A stretch of DNA of 64,000 bases. Origin: Rodentibacter haemolyticus (GTDB taxonomy: Bacteria; Pseudomonadota; Gammaproteobacteria; Enterobacterales; Pasteurellaceae). Below are positions 42,313-53,751 of the stretch, piece by piece (the first letter of the stretch is position 1; every line of letters begins with the position of its first letter). The translations under genes were made by a program, and so were the position numbers. The DNA is taken from positions 1,798,001-1,862,000 of the forward strand of contig NZ_CP063056.1 in assembly GCF_015356115.1 (NCBI RefSeq). The letters are read 5' to 3'. The notes beneath the pieces were generated by a model. It searched no databases. It was not told the DNA's origin and was given only the letters and a program-made list of their open reading frames with translations.

Positions 42313-43599
42313 ATGACTGCAAAAGTATTAGAGAAAAAGTATGTTGTTCCCTTTATTTTAATTACCTCATTATTCGCATTATGGGGATTTGCCAATGATA
42401 TTACCAATCCGATGGTGGCGGCGTTTCAAACGGTGATGGAAATGCCGGCGGCTGAAGCAGCCCTTATTCAATTTGCGTTCTACGGTGGTTACGGCACAAT
42501 GGCCATTCCCGCGGCGTTGTTTATCGGACGTTATAGCTACAAAGCCGGTATTTTGTTGGGCTTAGGGCTTTATGCTATCGGTGCGTTATTGTTTTATCCG
42601 GCTGCGATTTATGAAGAGTTTATCTTCTTCTTACTTTCCATTTATATCCTTACCTTTGGTTTGGCATTTTTGGAAACCACAGCAAATCCTTATATCCTTT
42701 CAATGGGGGATCCGAAAACGGCAACCCGCCGACTTAATTTCGCTCAATCTTTTAACCCATTAGGTTCAATTAGCGGGATGTTTATTGCCTCACAATTTGT
42801 CTTGACCGCCTTGGAATCGGATAAGCGTAATGCGGATGGTAGTTTAATTTTTAATACCCTATCTGCGGCGGAAAAAGCGGTCATCAAAACTCATGACTTA
42901 GAAGTTATCCGTAACCCTTATGTTATTCTCGGTTTGGTGGTTATCGGTATTTTTATTGTTATCGCTCTTTTTAAAATGCCGACCACCAAAATCGAAGAAG
43001 AGGCAAAAATTCCGTTTTCCACCGCAGTTAAACGTTTAGCGGCAAACGCCAAATATCGCGAAGGGGTGATTGCGCAAGTCTTTTATGTCGGTGTTCAAAT
43101 TATGGTGTGGACGTTTATCATTCAGTATGCGGAACGTTTAGGGTTTACCAAAGCCGAAGCGCAGCACTACAACATCATTGCAATGGGGATTTTTATTATC
43201 AGTCGATTTATCAGTACCGCACTAATGAAATATCTAAAAGCGGAATTTATTTTAACCTTATTTGCAATCGGAGGTTTCTTCAGCATAGTAGGGGTTATCT
43301 TTATTGATGGCGTTGCAGGGTTATACTGCTTAGTGCTTACTTCAGCCTTTATGTCGTTGATGTTCCCGACGATTTACGGTATCGCGCTCAACGACCTAAA
43401 AGAAGAATCCACACTCGGTGCGGCAGGATTAGTGATGGCGATTGTCGGCGGCGCATTAATGCCACCGTTACAAGGAATGCTTATCGACCAAGGAACAATA
43501 ATGGGAATGCCGGCAGTGAATGTTTCCTTTATCTTACCTCTCCTTTGTTTCGTAATGATTGCCATCTACGGTTTCAGAACTTGGAAAATACATAAATAA
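42313..43599 (+). CDS. fucP: L-fucose:H+ symporter
   Basis: The protein is 428 aa with 12 membrane spans, MFS fold, after ATAAGGAG. The N-terminus ITSLFALWGFANDITNPMVAAFQ contains the FucP motif with the membrane-embedded Asp used in proton coupling; LAFLETTANPYILSMGDPKTATRRLNFAQSFNPLGS is the family signature. It imports L-fucose across the inner membrane. It is the last gene of the cluster. Confidence 0.96.
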   Translation: MTAKVLEKKYVVPFILITSLFALWGFANDITNPMVAAFQTVMEMPAAEAALIQFAFYGGYGTMAIPAALFIGRYSYKAGILLGLGLYAIGALLFYPAAIYEEFIFFLLSIYILTFGLAFLETTANPYILSMGDPKTATRRLNFAQSFNPLGSISGMFIASQFVLTALESDKRNADGSLIFNTLSAAEKAVIKTHDLEVIRNPYVILGLVVIGIFIVIALFKMPTTKIEEEAKIPFSTAVKRLAANAKYREGVIAQVFYVGVQIMVWTFIIQYAERLGFTKAEAQHYNIIAMGIFIISRFISTALMKYLKAEFILTLFAIGGFFSIVGVIFIDGVAGLYCLVLTSAFMSLMFPTIYGIALNDLKEESTLGAAGLVMAIVGGALMPPLQGMLIDQGTIMGMPAVNVSFILPLLCFVMIAIYGFRTWKIHK

Positions 43600-43619
43600 A
43601 CTTGAATTTGACCGCACTT

Positions 43620-43735
43620 TAATCTGCACCCCAAAAGTCGGATAACCGAACCGACAAATTAAGGTGCGGATTTTTATGGGTAAACATTACTCAACGGCAT
43701 TTAAATTAAACTACGTTAAATTTAATAGTTATTTT
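43620..43735 (+). pseudogene. Remnant of the left end of an IS3-family element (IS150 type)
   Basis: TGCACCCCAAAAGTCGGATA resembles IS150/IS3-type terminal repeats. It is followed by an ATG at 43676 with MGKHYSTAFKLNYVKF, which looks like the first residues of an OrfA transposase, then the match ends abruptly. No right end or OrfB is present. An uptake signal (ACCGCACTT) sits immediately to the left at 43611-43619. Confidence 0.6.
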
Positions 43736-43736
43736 A

Positions 43737-43750
43737 TTGATTCAAATCAA
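43737..43750. promoter_or_regulatory. FNR box upstream of torY
   Basis: TTGAT-TCAA-ATCAA is a perfect FNR consensus, centred about 100 bp before the torY start. It fits anaerobic induction of S-/N-oxide respiration. Confidence 0.82.
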
Positions 43751-43843
43751 TACATTCATCCACAAAAAATCCCTTATCTTGTTATCATCCCAATACTCAA
43801 TTAGAGGTATCAATATATTTTGCTAGAGTAGTGAGAAGTGATT

Positions 43844-44962
43844 ATGGCTAAATTAAAAAGTTTTTCGGTTTTAACCGCACTTATTTTTGTGGGGGTGGGG
43901 GCAGTAGTGCTTTTGGGGGTGCAACAAGTAATGAAGGCGACAAATTCCACTGAATTTTGTTTGAGTTGTCATTCTATGGAACAGCCTAAAGCGGAATGGG
44001 AAGCCAGTTCACATTTTTCCAATGCTAAAGGCATTCGGGCAGAATGTGCTGATTGTCATGTTCCGCAAGACGGCTTGCATTATGTTAAGGCTAAATTTAT
44101 TGCTTTGAAAGATTTGTGGTACACCATCACAGATAAATTGCCGAACCAAGATGTTTATGAAAAATATCGATCAGAGATGGCGCAACGGGTTTGGAAAGAG
44201 ATGAAGGAGACTGATTCAGCCACTTGCAAATCTTGCCACAGTGCAGATGCCATGGAATTGAGTGAACAATCCGAAGCAGCACGGAAAATGCATAAATTGG
44301 CACAAGAAACGAATCAAACCTGTATTGATTGCCATAAGGGATTAGTGCATTTTATGCCGGAAATGGAAGTCGATAATGCAGCCGCTGCGGATGAGTTAAC
44401 GAAACATGGCGGCGAATTTTCTAATCATGATAAGACACTTTACGCATTAGCGATGAAATCGGTTCAATCGGTACAAGGTGGTGAGGTGCGTTTAATGCCT
44501 TATGCCGAATTAACCGATTGGAAAGAAACGAATGGAAAATTGACCGCACTTTTGAAAGGTTGGCAACAAGTCGGCGCTGAAAGTGTGATGTATATGGATT
44601 TAGGTAAACGAATTACGGTGGCATTACTTAGTGATGAGGTAAAAGATAAAGCACAGGTTGTGAAAACGGTGCACGATTCGGTCACTGATTCCGAATGGAA
44701 TGCGATCACAATGGAAATCATTGCGCCAAAAGAAGCGGTAACAGCCAATATTTCCGCATTGAATCATTTTGGTAATAATTTAAATCAAACCCATTGTAGC
44801 GGTTGTCATGCGGTAATTGATGCGGATCACTATACGGCTAATCAATGGATCGGCATCGTAAATTCGATGAAAGATCGTACATCAATGAGTGCTGATGATG
44901 TACGTACTTTAACGATTTTCTTACAACGTAATGGGAAAGATATGGTCGGTTCATCTCACTAA
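43844..44962 (+). CDS. torY: Pentahaem c-type cytochrome of the TorC/TorY family
   Basis: The protein is 372 aa from the ATG at 43844 (MAKLKSFSVLTALIFVGVGAVVLLGV), preceded by GAGAAG; a GTG 6 bp upstream is open. One N-terminal transmembrane anchor is followed by a NapC/NirT-type tetrahaem domain with CLSCH, CADCH, CKSCH and CIDCH, and then a C-terminal monohaem domain with CSGCH. It passes electrons from menaquinol to the periplasmic reductase TorZ encoded downstream. Confidence 0.94.
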   Translation: MAKLKSFSVLTALIFVGVGAVVLLGVQQVMKATNSTEFCLSCHSMEQPKAEWEASSHFSNAKGIRAECADCHVPQDGLHYVKAKFIALKDLWYTITDKLPNQDVYEKYRSEMAQRVWKEMKETDSATCKSCHSADAMELSEQSEAARKMHKLAQETNQTCIDCHKGLVHFMPEMEVDNAAAADELTKHGGEFSNHDKTLYALAMKSVQSVQGGEVRLMPYAELTDWKETNGKLTALLKGWQQVGAESVMYMDLGKRITVALLSDEVKDKAQVVKTVHDSVTDSEWNAITMEIIAPKEAVTANISALNHFGNNLNQTHCSGCHAVIDADHYTANQWIGIVNSMKDRTSMSADDVRTLTIFLQRNGKDMVGSSH

Positions 44963-45120
44963 TATTTTTTAATCATAAGACACCGAGCTTATATGCCTAA
45001 GTCGAAAGATATGGTAGTAAGCCAGAATAGGCTCCGCTTATTCCATGGATACGCAAGAAATTGTTTATCCACTCGTATTTAGAAAGGGTCTTTATTTTAA
45101 CTTTAAACCTGGAGTCTATT

Positions 45121-47616
45121 ATGAAAAAAGACAAAATCAATACGAAGCGTAAAGACTTTTTGAAAAATTCCTCACTAGGCGCTGCCGGAATTTCATTAAG
45201 TGGAGCGATTGACGGTGGTGTTATTGGTGCGTTAGCTTCCGCCTCTGCAGTCGCAGCCGAATCTACAACGGTTGTTACCGCCGCACATTGGGGACCGCTC
45301 GGTGTTGTCGTTGAAAACGGTAAAGTGGTTAAATCCGGCCCTGCCATTGTTCCTGCATTAGAAAATGAATTGCAATCTGTGGTGGCTGATCAACTTTATA
45401 GTGAAACCCGCATTAAATATCCTATGGTGCGTAAAGGTTATTTAGAAAATCCCGGAAAGAGTGATACCACCCTGCGTGGGCATGATGAATGGGTGCGGGT
45501 TTCTTGGGAGCAGGCACTGGATTTGGTGGATAAAGAGTTTAAACGGGTTCGAGCCGAAGGGGGCTTCGAAAATATATTCGGAGGCTCTTACGGTTGGAAA
45601 AGTTCGGGTTCTTTACACTCAAGCCGTACGCTGTTGCACCGCTATTTAAATGCGACAGGAGGATTCGTAGGACACAAAGGCGACTATTCTACCGGTGCTG
45701 CTCAGGTCATAATACCGCATGTTCTCGGTACGATTGAGGTTTATGAACAACAAACCAGTTGGGAAACGATTTTAGAAACGTCGGAATTAGTTGTGTTGTG
45801 GTCAGCTAATCCGATTACAACGATGCGTATCGCTTGGACGGCAACCGATCAAAAGGGGTTGGAATATTTCAAAAAATTAAAAGAATCCGGTAAACGGATT
45901 ATTTGTATTGATCCGGTTAAAAGCGAAAGCTGCGAATATCTTGGTGCGGAGTGGATTCCTATTCATACGGCGACTGATGTAGCATTAATGTTAGGCATTG
46001 CACATACTTTAGTTGCTGCTGACAAACATGATAAAGAATTCCTGAAAAAATACACGACCGGTTATGATAAGTTTGAACGTTATTTATTAGGAAAAGAAGA
46101 CGGTCAAGTTAAAGATGCACAATGGGCAGCCGAAATTTGTGGCGTACCTGCGGAAGTTATTGGTCAATTAGCCAATGATTTTTCATCGAAACGAACGATG
46201 TTAATGGCGGGTTGGGGAATGCAGCGTCAACGCCATGGCGAACAAACTCATTGGATGTTGGTTACTCTGGCGTCTATGTTAGGTCAAATAGGTTTGCCAG
46301 GCGGTGGTTTCGGATTAAGTTATCATTATTCTAACGGCGGCGTACCGACAACAACCGGAGGGGTAATCGGTGCTATGTCTGCGACATTGGATAACGATAC
46401 GTCAAATACAGGGCAATCTTGGTTATCAAAATCGGCTAAACTCAGTTTCCCGCTTGCCCGTATCTCAGATGTGTTATTAAATCCGGGTAAAACGATTGAA
46501 TTTAACGGTACGGAAATTACCTACCCGGATATTAAGTTAATTTATTGGGCCGGAGGTAATCCGTTTGTACACCATCAAGATACCAATACGTTAGTAAAAG
46601 CATGGCAAAAACCGGAAACCATAATTGTTAATGAAGTTAACTGGACACCGACTGCCCGTATGGCGGATATCGTATTACCAATCACGACAAGTTATGAACG
46701 TAATGATTTAACAATGACGGGAGATTATTCAATGATGCATATTCTCCCGATGAAAAAGGTTGTGGAACCGCAATTTGAAGCTCGAAGTGATTACGATGTG
46801 TTCGCAGAATTGGCAAAACGAGCCGGGGTGGAAGACCTATTTACCGAAGGTAAAACAGAAATGGATTGGCTGAAATATTTTTACCAATCAGCATTTAATG
46901 CAGCCCGTAAAAACCGAGTGTTAATGCCAAAATTTGAGAAATTCTGGGAAGAGAATAAACCTATTACTTTTACCGCAAATGAAAAAGCGAAGAAATGGGT
47001 ACGTTACGGAGAATTTCGTGAAGATCCGTTATTGAACCCATTGGGTACGCCATCCGGTAAAATTGAAATTTATTCTGAGGTCGTTGCTAAAATGCAGTAT
47101 GACGATTGTAAAGGTCATCCGACTTGGATGGTGCCGGAAGAATTTGCCGGCAATGTAACGGCTGAAGCACCGCTTGCGTTAGTTACTCCGCATCCTTATT
47201 ATCGTTTACATAGTCAATTAGCTAATACGTCACTACGTGAAAAATATGCGGTAAGCGATCGTGAACCTGTATTAATTAATACGGCAGATGCTAAGGTTCG
47301 TGGCATTGTGAACGGCGATGTGGTACGTGTTTTCAACCGACGCGGTCAAGTTTTGGCGGGGGCTGTAGTGACGGACGGAATCATCAAAGGCACAGTGGCA
47401 TTATATGAAGGTGCTTGGTATGACCCGCACGAATTGGCTACGGCAGAAAAACCATTGTGCAAAAACGGTTGCCCTAACGTTTTAACCCGTGATGAAGGCA
47501 CATCTAAATTAGCACAAGGAAACTCACCGAATACCGCTATTGTTCAGGTTGAGAAATTTGTAGGTGAAGTCCCTGCCGTAACAGTGTTTAAAGAACCTAA
47601 ATATATGCAGATGTAA
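45121..47616 (+). CDS. torZ: TorZ/BisC-type molybdopterin TMAO / S-oxide reductase
   Basis: The protein is 831 aa from the ATG at 45121, with GGAG upstream. The N-terminal signal carries KRKDFLKNSSLGAAGISLSG, a Tat-like signal in which the twin arginine is Arg-Lys, then an Ala-rich region. The mature enzyme has TAAHWGPLGVVVENGKV, the Mo-site region GGSYGWKSSGSLHSSRTLLHRYLN (with the Ser ligand in YSTG/SGS context), and VNEVNWTPTARMADIVLPITTSYERND, typical of the DMSO-reductase family's TorA/BisC branch. The periplasmic terminal reductase is fed by TorY. The substrate may be TMAO, biotin sulfoxide or methionine sulfoxide. Confidence 0.92.
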   Translation: MKKDKINTKRKDFLKNSSLGAAGISLSGAIDGGVIGALASASAVAAESTTVVTAAHWGPLGVVVENGKVVKSGPAIVPALENELQSVVADQLYSETRIKYPMVRKGYLENPGKSDTTLRGHDEWVRVSWEQALDLVDKEFKRVRAEGGFENIFGGSYGWKSSGSLHSSRTLLHRYLNATGGFVGHKGDYSTGAAQVIIPHVLGTIEVYEQQTSWETILETSELVVLWSANPITTMRIAWTATDQKGLEYFKKLKESGKRIICIDPVKSESCEYLGAEWIPIHTATDVALMLGIAHTLVAADKHDKEFLKKYTTGYDKFERYLLGKEDGQVKDAQWAAEICGVPAEVIGQLANDFSSKRTMLMAGWGMQRQRHGEQTHWMLVTLASMLGQIGLPGGGFGLSYHYSNGGVPTTTGGVIGAMSATLDNDTSNTGQSWLSKSAKLSFPLARISDVLLNPGKTIEFNGTEITYPDIKLIYWAGGNPFVHHQDTNTLVKAWQKPETIIVNEVNWTPTARMADIVLPITTSYERNDLTMTGDYSMMHILPMKKVVEPQFEARSDYDVFAELAKRAGVEDLFTEGKTEMDWLKYFYQSAFNAARKNRVLMPKFEKFWEENKPITFTANEKAKKWVRYGEFREDPLLNPLGTPSGKIEIYSEVVAKMQYDDCKGHPTWMVPEEFAGNVTAEAPLALVTPHPYYRLHSQLANTSLREKYAVSDREPVLINTADAKVRGIVNGDVVRVFNRRGQVLAGAVVTDGIIKGTVALYEGAWYDPHELATAEKPLCKNGCPNVLTRDEGTSKLAQGNSPNTAIVQVEKFVGEVPAVTVFKEPKYMQM

Positions 47617-47869
47617 TTTTAGGCGATTAGGCAATATAGATGTCGCCCAAAATGACGTATAGATTATAGGGCTGATTCCGGTATCGTAGCGGGCTCAGCC
47701 TTTGTAATTTCATTCAAAAATAATTAATAAATCCAATTTTTAGAGACAGATCAACTTAGCTTTCCATTGAGTTACCTTAACAAATCAGGTAAACTACCGT
47801 CCCGTCTATTGATAGCTAATCCTCTTTGATTTCTGACCGCACTTTCGGTGGAATATATAAGCAAAGTGA

Positions 47870-49546
<1,677 letters not shown>

Positions 49547-49780
49547 ACTTGTTTGATTCATTAATCACTTAGTGTGCCGAATCTCTAAAATTTTAATACC
49601 CTAGATAAAAATCAGGGGGGAACTGTATCCCCCCCTAATCTGATAATCCGAAGTAATTAATTAGCCGATAGCATATCGTTTTACCTACCGAAATGGATTT
49701 GATCATTTAATCTGTCCGGTATTCTATCCGTTATATTTTTAGCCTTACGATCTCACTAAGTCTTTTTTCTTGATTGTTTA

Positions 49781-50950
49781 TTAATGGGAAACGGACGTTG
49801 TTTTTTTCAAACAATAATATCCAACAAGGGCTGAAACCGTAGAGCCAAGCAAGATCCCCAAGCGTGAAAGCGCATTCACACTTTCGCCTGCGTTTGCCTC
49901 AAAGGCGAGACTTGCCAAAAACATCGACATGGTAAAACCGATACCGCATAAAATTGCGACTGCAAAAATTTGTTTAAAGTTAATTCCCTCCGGGAGTTTC
50001 GCAATGCCGAGTTTTACCGAAAGATAGCTAAAGCCGAATACACCGATCGGTTTACCGATAATCAAACCTAAGGCGATGGCGAGGAGTAACGGTGAAGATA
50101 GCATTGATAAATCAATCCCTTCAAAGCTCACTCCTGCATTGGCAAAAGCAAATAGCGGCAGAATGAGGAATGAAGTCCAAGGCACAAGCAGATGTTCAAA
50201 GTCTTCTAATGGCCTTTCGCCTTTTTCACCTTTTAACGGAATGCAGAAACCGATAATCACTCCTGCAAGTGTGGCGTGTACACCGGATTTTAATACGGAT
50301 GCCCATAAAATGACGCCTGCTACCATATAGGCGCAAAGCGCGGTAACTTTAAAGCGATTTAATGTGATGAGTAAGGCGATGGCAATCCCAGCAAAGATAA
50401 GCGCTTGAATACTCAATCCGTGAGAGAAAAATAAGGCAATGACGACAATTGCGCCTAAATCATCAATAATCGCTAGGGCGAGTAAAAAGATTTTTAATGG
50501 CAAGGGGACTTGTTTACTCAGAAGCGCCATAATGCCGAGTGCGAAAGCAATATCCGTTGCCATTGGGATTGCCCAGCCGTTGGCAAAGGCTGGTTCTTGG
50601 TGCGTGATAAACACATAAACTAAAGCCGGGATCACCATGCCGCCTATTGCTGAAAGGGCAGGGAAAACGGCTTGTTGATAACTGGAAAGAGAGCCTGCTA
50701 ACAGCTCGCGTTTTACTTCCAATCCTACTAAAACGAAAAATACCGCCATAAAGCCGTCATTGATCCAATGAATCAGTGTTTTATCAATAGAGAAACTACC
50801 GATTTTAATGCTCACCGGTAAATTCAAGAAATCGTTGTAAGCGCCATTTAAAGGCGAATTGGCAAAAAACATTGCGATTAATGCAGAACAAAGCAATAAA
50901 ATGCCTCCTGCGGATTCAAGTTTAAAAAATCGTTGTATAAGTGGTAACAC
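49781..50950 (-). CDS. nhaA: Na+/H+ antiporter NhaA
   Basis: The protein is 389 aa with about 12 membrane helices, starting at a GTG (50950) preceded by GGAGAG at good spacing. The ion-binding Asp pair is in [19 protein letters not shown], and [14 protein letters not shown] and [13 protein letters not shown] are also diagnostic. It exports Na+ in exchange for protons at alkaline pH. The 234 bp between pyrG and its 3' end hold a G6/C7 hairpin (49613-49637) and nothing else recognisable. Confidence 0.95.
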   Translation of the reverse strand: MLPLIQRFFKLESAGGILLLCSALIAMFFANSPLNGAYNDFLNLPVSIKIGSFSIDKTLIHWINDGFMAVFFVLVGLEVKRELLAGSLSSYQQAVFPALSAIGGMVIPALVYVFITHQEPAFANGWAIPMATDIAFALGIMALLSKQVPLPLKIFLLALAIIDDLGAIVVIALFFSHGLSIQALIFAGIAIALLITLNRFKVTALCAYMVAGVILWASVLKSGVHATLAGVIIGFCIPLKGEKGERPLEDFEHLLVPWTSFLILPLFAFANAGVSFEGIDLSMLSSPLLLAIALGLIIGKPIGVFGFSYLSVKLGIAKLPEGINFKQIFAVAILCGIGFTMSMFLASLAFEANAGESVNALSRLGILLGSTVSALVGYYCLKKTTSVSH

Positions 50951-51074
50951 TAAAATCTCTCCAAAAAAGTTAAAAATAAATTTACAAAAAATTAACGAAC
51001 TTCAGATATTACCACAGTTTTTCGCTTATACGGAAAAGCGAGACAAAAAAGTGCGGTCATTTTTCACATATTTT

Positions 51075-51235
51075 CGGCATTATGTAGCAGTTGCACAAAC
51101 CATTGTAGGGGGCGTTAGGCGAAGCTGCAACTCACCGACAGATGAAATGGTATATTACTCCTACGGCTAACGAACCCTACTCCCGATAAAGATTGGAAAT
51201 AAAATTCTCTTTGTGCAACTGCTACATAATAATGC
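51075..51235. repeat. Dispersed intergenic element, copy F
   Basis: Near-perfect ends: CGGCATTATGTAGCAGTTGC and GCAACTGCTACATAATAATG. The core has GGCGTTAGGCGAAGCTGC and CTACGGCTAACGAACCC arms. An uptake signal (51050-51058) precedes it. It lies between the divergent nhaA and brnQ genes, so it sits in promoter territory. Confidence 0.88.
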
Positions 51236-51259
51236 ATATTTTTATGGTGAGACCGATAA

Positions 51260-51275
51260 TGTGATTTTGTTCACA
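51260..51275. promoter_or_regulatory. CRP binding site upstream of brnQ
   Basis: TGTGA-TTTTGT-TCACA, both half-sites perfect, centred about 85 bp before the brnQ ATG. Confidence 0.78.
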
Positions 51276-51352
51276 TTTTTTCATGTTGAGATTAGGGTTA
51301 TATTCGTCTTTATAGTAAACTTACCCCCCTTTTTTATTTATTGAGAAGATGT

Positions 51353-52651
51353 ATGTTTGGTCGTAAAGATATTATTATTTTAGGGATGATGATTTTCGCA
51401 CTCTTTTTAGGGGCTGGAAATATTATTTTCCCACCGATGGAAGGATTTTCCGCCGGTCATCATTGGGCGAGTGCCTCCTTAGGGTTTGTTTTAACCGGTG
51501 TATTAATGCCATTTATCACTTTAGTTGTGGTGGCAGTGCTTGGGCGTGGTGAAGAACTTATGCGCGATTTACCGAAATGGGCGGAAGTTATCTTTTTAAC
51601 CACCTTATATTTGGTGATCGGTTCCTTGTTTGCTATGCCGAGGGTGACGAATGTAGCCTATGAGATGGCTTGGTTACCCTTAAACATTATGGAAGATAGC
51701 AGTAGCACACACTTTATCTTTTCTCTTATTTTTAATCTTATCGGTATGCTATTTATGCTGCGCCCGAATACGATTATCTCTACCGTAGGCAAATTTATGA
51801 CACCGGCCCTCCTCGTGTTATTAGTTGTGGTGGCCGTGAATGTGTTGATTTCTCCTCTTTCGGAAATTGTTGAACCGAGCAACGCCTACGTAACAAATTC
51901 CGCGATTACGGCAGGTTTGATCAGCGGTTATCAAACGATGGACGTACTCGCGGCGATTGCATTCGGCGGTATTGTCGCGCGTGCATTGGCTGTGAAGAAT
52001 GTATCCTCTACGCAAAAAGTAATGAAATACACGATTTCAGCCGGTTTAATTTCCGTGCTTTTGCTCGCCCTATTGTATTTCTCGTTATTTTATTTAGGGG
52101 CAACAGGGGCAAAAGTTGCAGAAGGGGCAACGAACGGCGGACAAATTTTTTCTCGCTATGTAAATGCCTTATTTGGAATAGGTGGCACCTGGATTATGTC
52201 TGGCATCATTATTTTGGCAAATCTCACGACCCTTGTAGGGGTAAGCAGTGCATGTGCGGATTATTTCTCTAAATTCCATATTCGTTTGTCTTATCCGTTT
52301 TGGGTGGTAGTTTTTACCATTTTAACCACCACAATCGCACAAACAGGTTTAACGGAATTATTGCGTATTACTATTCCGGCATTGTTATTAATTTACCCTG
52401 TCGCGATTATGTTGGTATTCTTACAAATTATCCGTAGTAAATTGCCGAATATTCAATTCAGCTATTATTCTACTTTGCTTGTTACTCTCTGTTTCAGCGC
52501 CTGTGATAGTTTGAAGAATATGAATTTATTACCTCAATCAATTGAAAATCTGTTGGGGCATTTACCGCTTTATTCGGCAGGGATGGCGTGGTTGATCCCA
52601 TCATTTGTCGTGCTTGTCTTATCTTTCCTTTTCGGAAGAAAATCAATGTAA
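51353..52651 (+). CDS. brnQ: Branched-chain amino acid transport carrier (LIVCS family)
   Basis: The protein is 432 aa with 12 membrane spans, from the ATG at 51353 (MFGRKDIIILGMMIFALFLGAGNIIFPP) with GAGAAG upstream; a TTG at 51341 is open but unlikely. The N-terminal FLGAGNIIFPPMEG and TAGLISGYQTMDVLAAIAFGGIVARAL are family signatures. It imports Leu, Ile and Val with Na+ or H+. A strong terminator follows. Confidence 0.95.
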   Translation: MFGRKDIIILGMMIFALFLGAGNIIFPPMEGFSAGHHWASASLGFVLTGVLMPFITLVVVAVLGRGEELMRDLPKWAEVIFLTTLYLVIGSLFAMPRVTNVAYEMAWLPLNIMEDSSSTHFIFSLIFNLIGMLFMLRPNTIISTVGKFMTPALLVLLVVVAVNVLISPLSEIVEPSNAYVTNSAITAGLISGYQTMDVLAAIAFGGIVARALAVKNVSSTQKVMKYTISAGLISVLLLALLYFSLFYLGATGAKVAEGATNGGQIFSRYVNALFGIGGTWIMSGIIILANLTTLVGVSSACADYFSKFHIRLSYPFWVVVFTILTTTIAQTGLTELLRITIPALLLIYPVAIMLVFLQIIRSKLPNIQFSYYSTLLVTLCFSACDSLKNMNLLPQSIENLLGHLPLYSAGMAWLIPSFVVLVLSFLFGRKSM

Positions 52652-52668
52652 TTTTACCTTTCACGATA

Positions 52669-52701
52669 AAAAATACCGAGCCCAAAATGCTCGGTATTTT
52701 T
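52669..52701 (+). terminator. Terminator after brnQ
   Basis: AAAAATACCGAG / CTCGGTATTTTT stem with a 9-nt loop; T and A runs make it potentially bidirectional. Confidence 0.9.
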
Positions 52702-52732
52702 ACAAAGTGCGGTCATATTTTAAGAGGTTTTA

Positions 52733-52901
52733 CGGTATTATGTAGCACCTGCTCAAAACATTGTAAGGTGCGTTAGGCGAAGCCGTAACGCACCAATAGA
52801 GGGTTTTATGATGAAATGGTGCGTTATGCAAAGCTTAACGCCCCTACTCACGATAAAGATTGGAGATAAAATTCTCTTTGTGCGACTGATACATAATACC
52901 G
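52733..52901. repeat. Dispersed intergenic element, copy G
   Basis: Ends CGGTATTATGTAGCACCTGC and GCGACTGATACATAATACCG. The core has GGTGCGTTAGGCGAAGCCGT with an inverted GGTGCGTTATGCAAAGC arm. An uptake signal precedes it (52705-52713). It lies between the convergent brnQ and rlmB genes. Confidence 0.88.
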
Positions 52902-52906
52902 AGGTT

Positions 52907-53647
52907 TTAGAAATTTAAACGCTGGCGAACAATTTCAAATAAACACACACCGGTTGCCACGGAGACATTTAATGAAGAAACCGATCCCGCCATAGGGATA
53001 CTGATGAGTTGATCGCAATGCTCACGCGTTAAACGGCGCACACCTTCCCCTTCCGCCCCCATAACCAGCGCAATTGCACCATTAAGCTTGGTATGATAAA
53101 TGGTATCTGCGGCTTCACCCGCCGTACCAACTACCCAAATATTATGATTTTGTTGTAGCTCACGAAGCGTGCGGGAAAGGTTTGTTACCCGAATAAGCGG
53201 AACGGTTTCTGCTGCGCCACAGGCTACTTTACGGGCGATAGAAGTGAGTTGTGCCGATTTATCTTTCGGAACGATAACCGCATCTACACCCGCAGCATCT
53301 GCGGTGCGCAGACAAGCACCAAGATTATGAGGATCAGTTACGCCATCAAGCACCAACAAAAGCGGATTTTGTTTATTGTTGAGAATGGCATCAAGATCAT
53401 TTTCATTGAGTTCTTTTGCCGCCTGCACGCGAGCGATCACCCCCTGATGCACTTCACCGTTTGCTTTTTTATCTAAGGTTTGGCGATTTACAAACTGCAC
53501 GCTGATACCCATAGTGTATAGCTCGTTTAATAAAGGTTGTAGGCGTTTATCTTCGCGCCCTTTTAGTACAAAGACCTCAATTAAACGTTCGGGGGTATGG
53601 GTTAAAATGCTGTTGACGGCGTGAATACCGTAAATTTGTTCTGACAT
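52907..53647 (-). CDS. rlmB: 23S rRNA (guanosine-2251-2'-O-)-methyltransferase
   Basis: The protein is 246 aa from the ATG at 53647 ([26 protein letters not shown]), with GAGAAAG upstream; the frame is open to 53698. It belongs to the SpoU/TrmH family of knotted methyltransferases: [25 protein letters not shown] (motif 1), [20 protein letters not shown] (motif 2) and [22 protein letters not shown] (motif 3). It modifies G2251 in the peptidyl-transferase region. It lies 104 bp downstream of rnr, the same order as in E. coli. Confidence 0.97.
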   Translation of the reverse strand: MSEQIYGIHAVNSILTHTPERLIEVFVLKGREDKRLQPLLNELYTMGISVQFVNRQTLDKKANGEVHQGVIARVQAAKELNENDLDAILNNKQNPLLLVLDGVTDPHNLGACLRTADAAGVDAVIVPKDKSAQLTSIARKVACGAAETVPLIRVTNLSRTLRELQQNHNIWVVGTAGEAADTIYHTKLNGAIALVMGAEGEGVRRLTREHCDQLISIPMAGSVSSLNVSVATGVCLFEIVRQRLNF

Positions 53648-53751
53648 AAATTTTCTTTCTCTCAATTTTGTAGGTGGTGGAAGCGGACATTTTCGCATTG
53701 ATTGGATTGTCTGTGCGAAATGGTGATAATTCCTTCAACCTTCCTAAATAA

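Noticed and set aside
49613..49637. G6/C7 hairpin after pyrG as its terminator
   Set aside because: The stem is strong but no T run follows on the plus strand, so it is not called as an intrinsic terminator.
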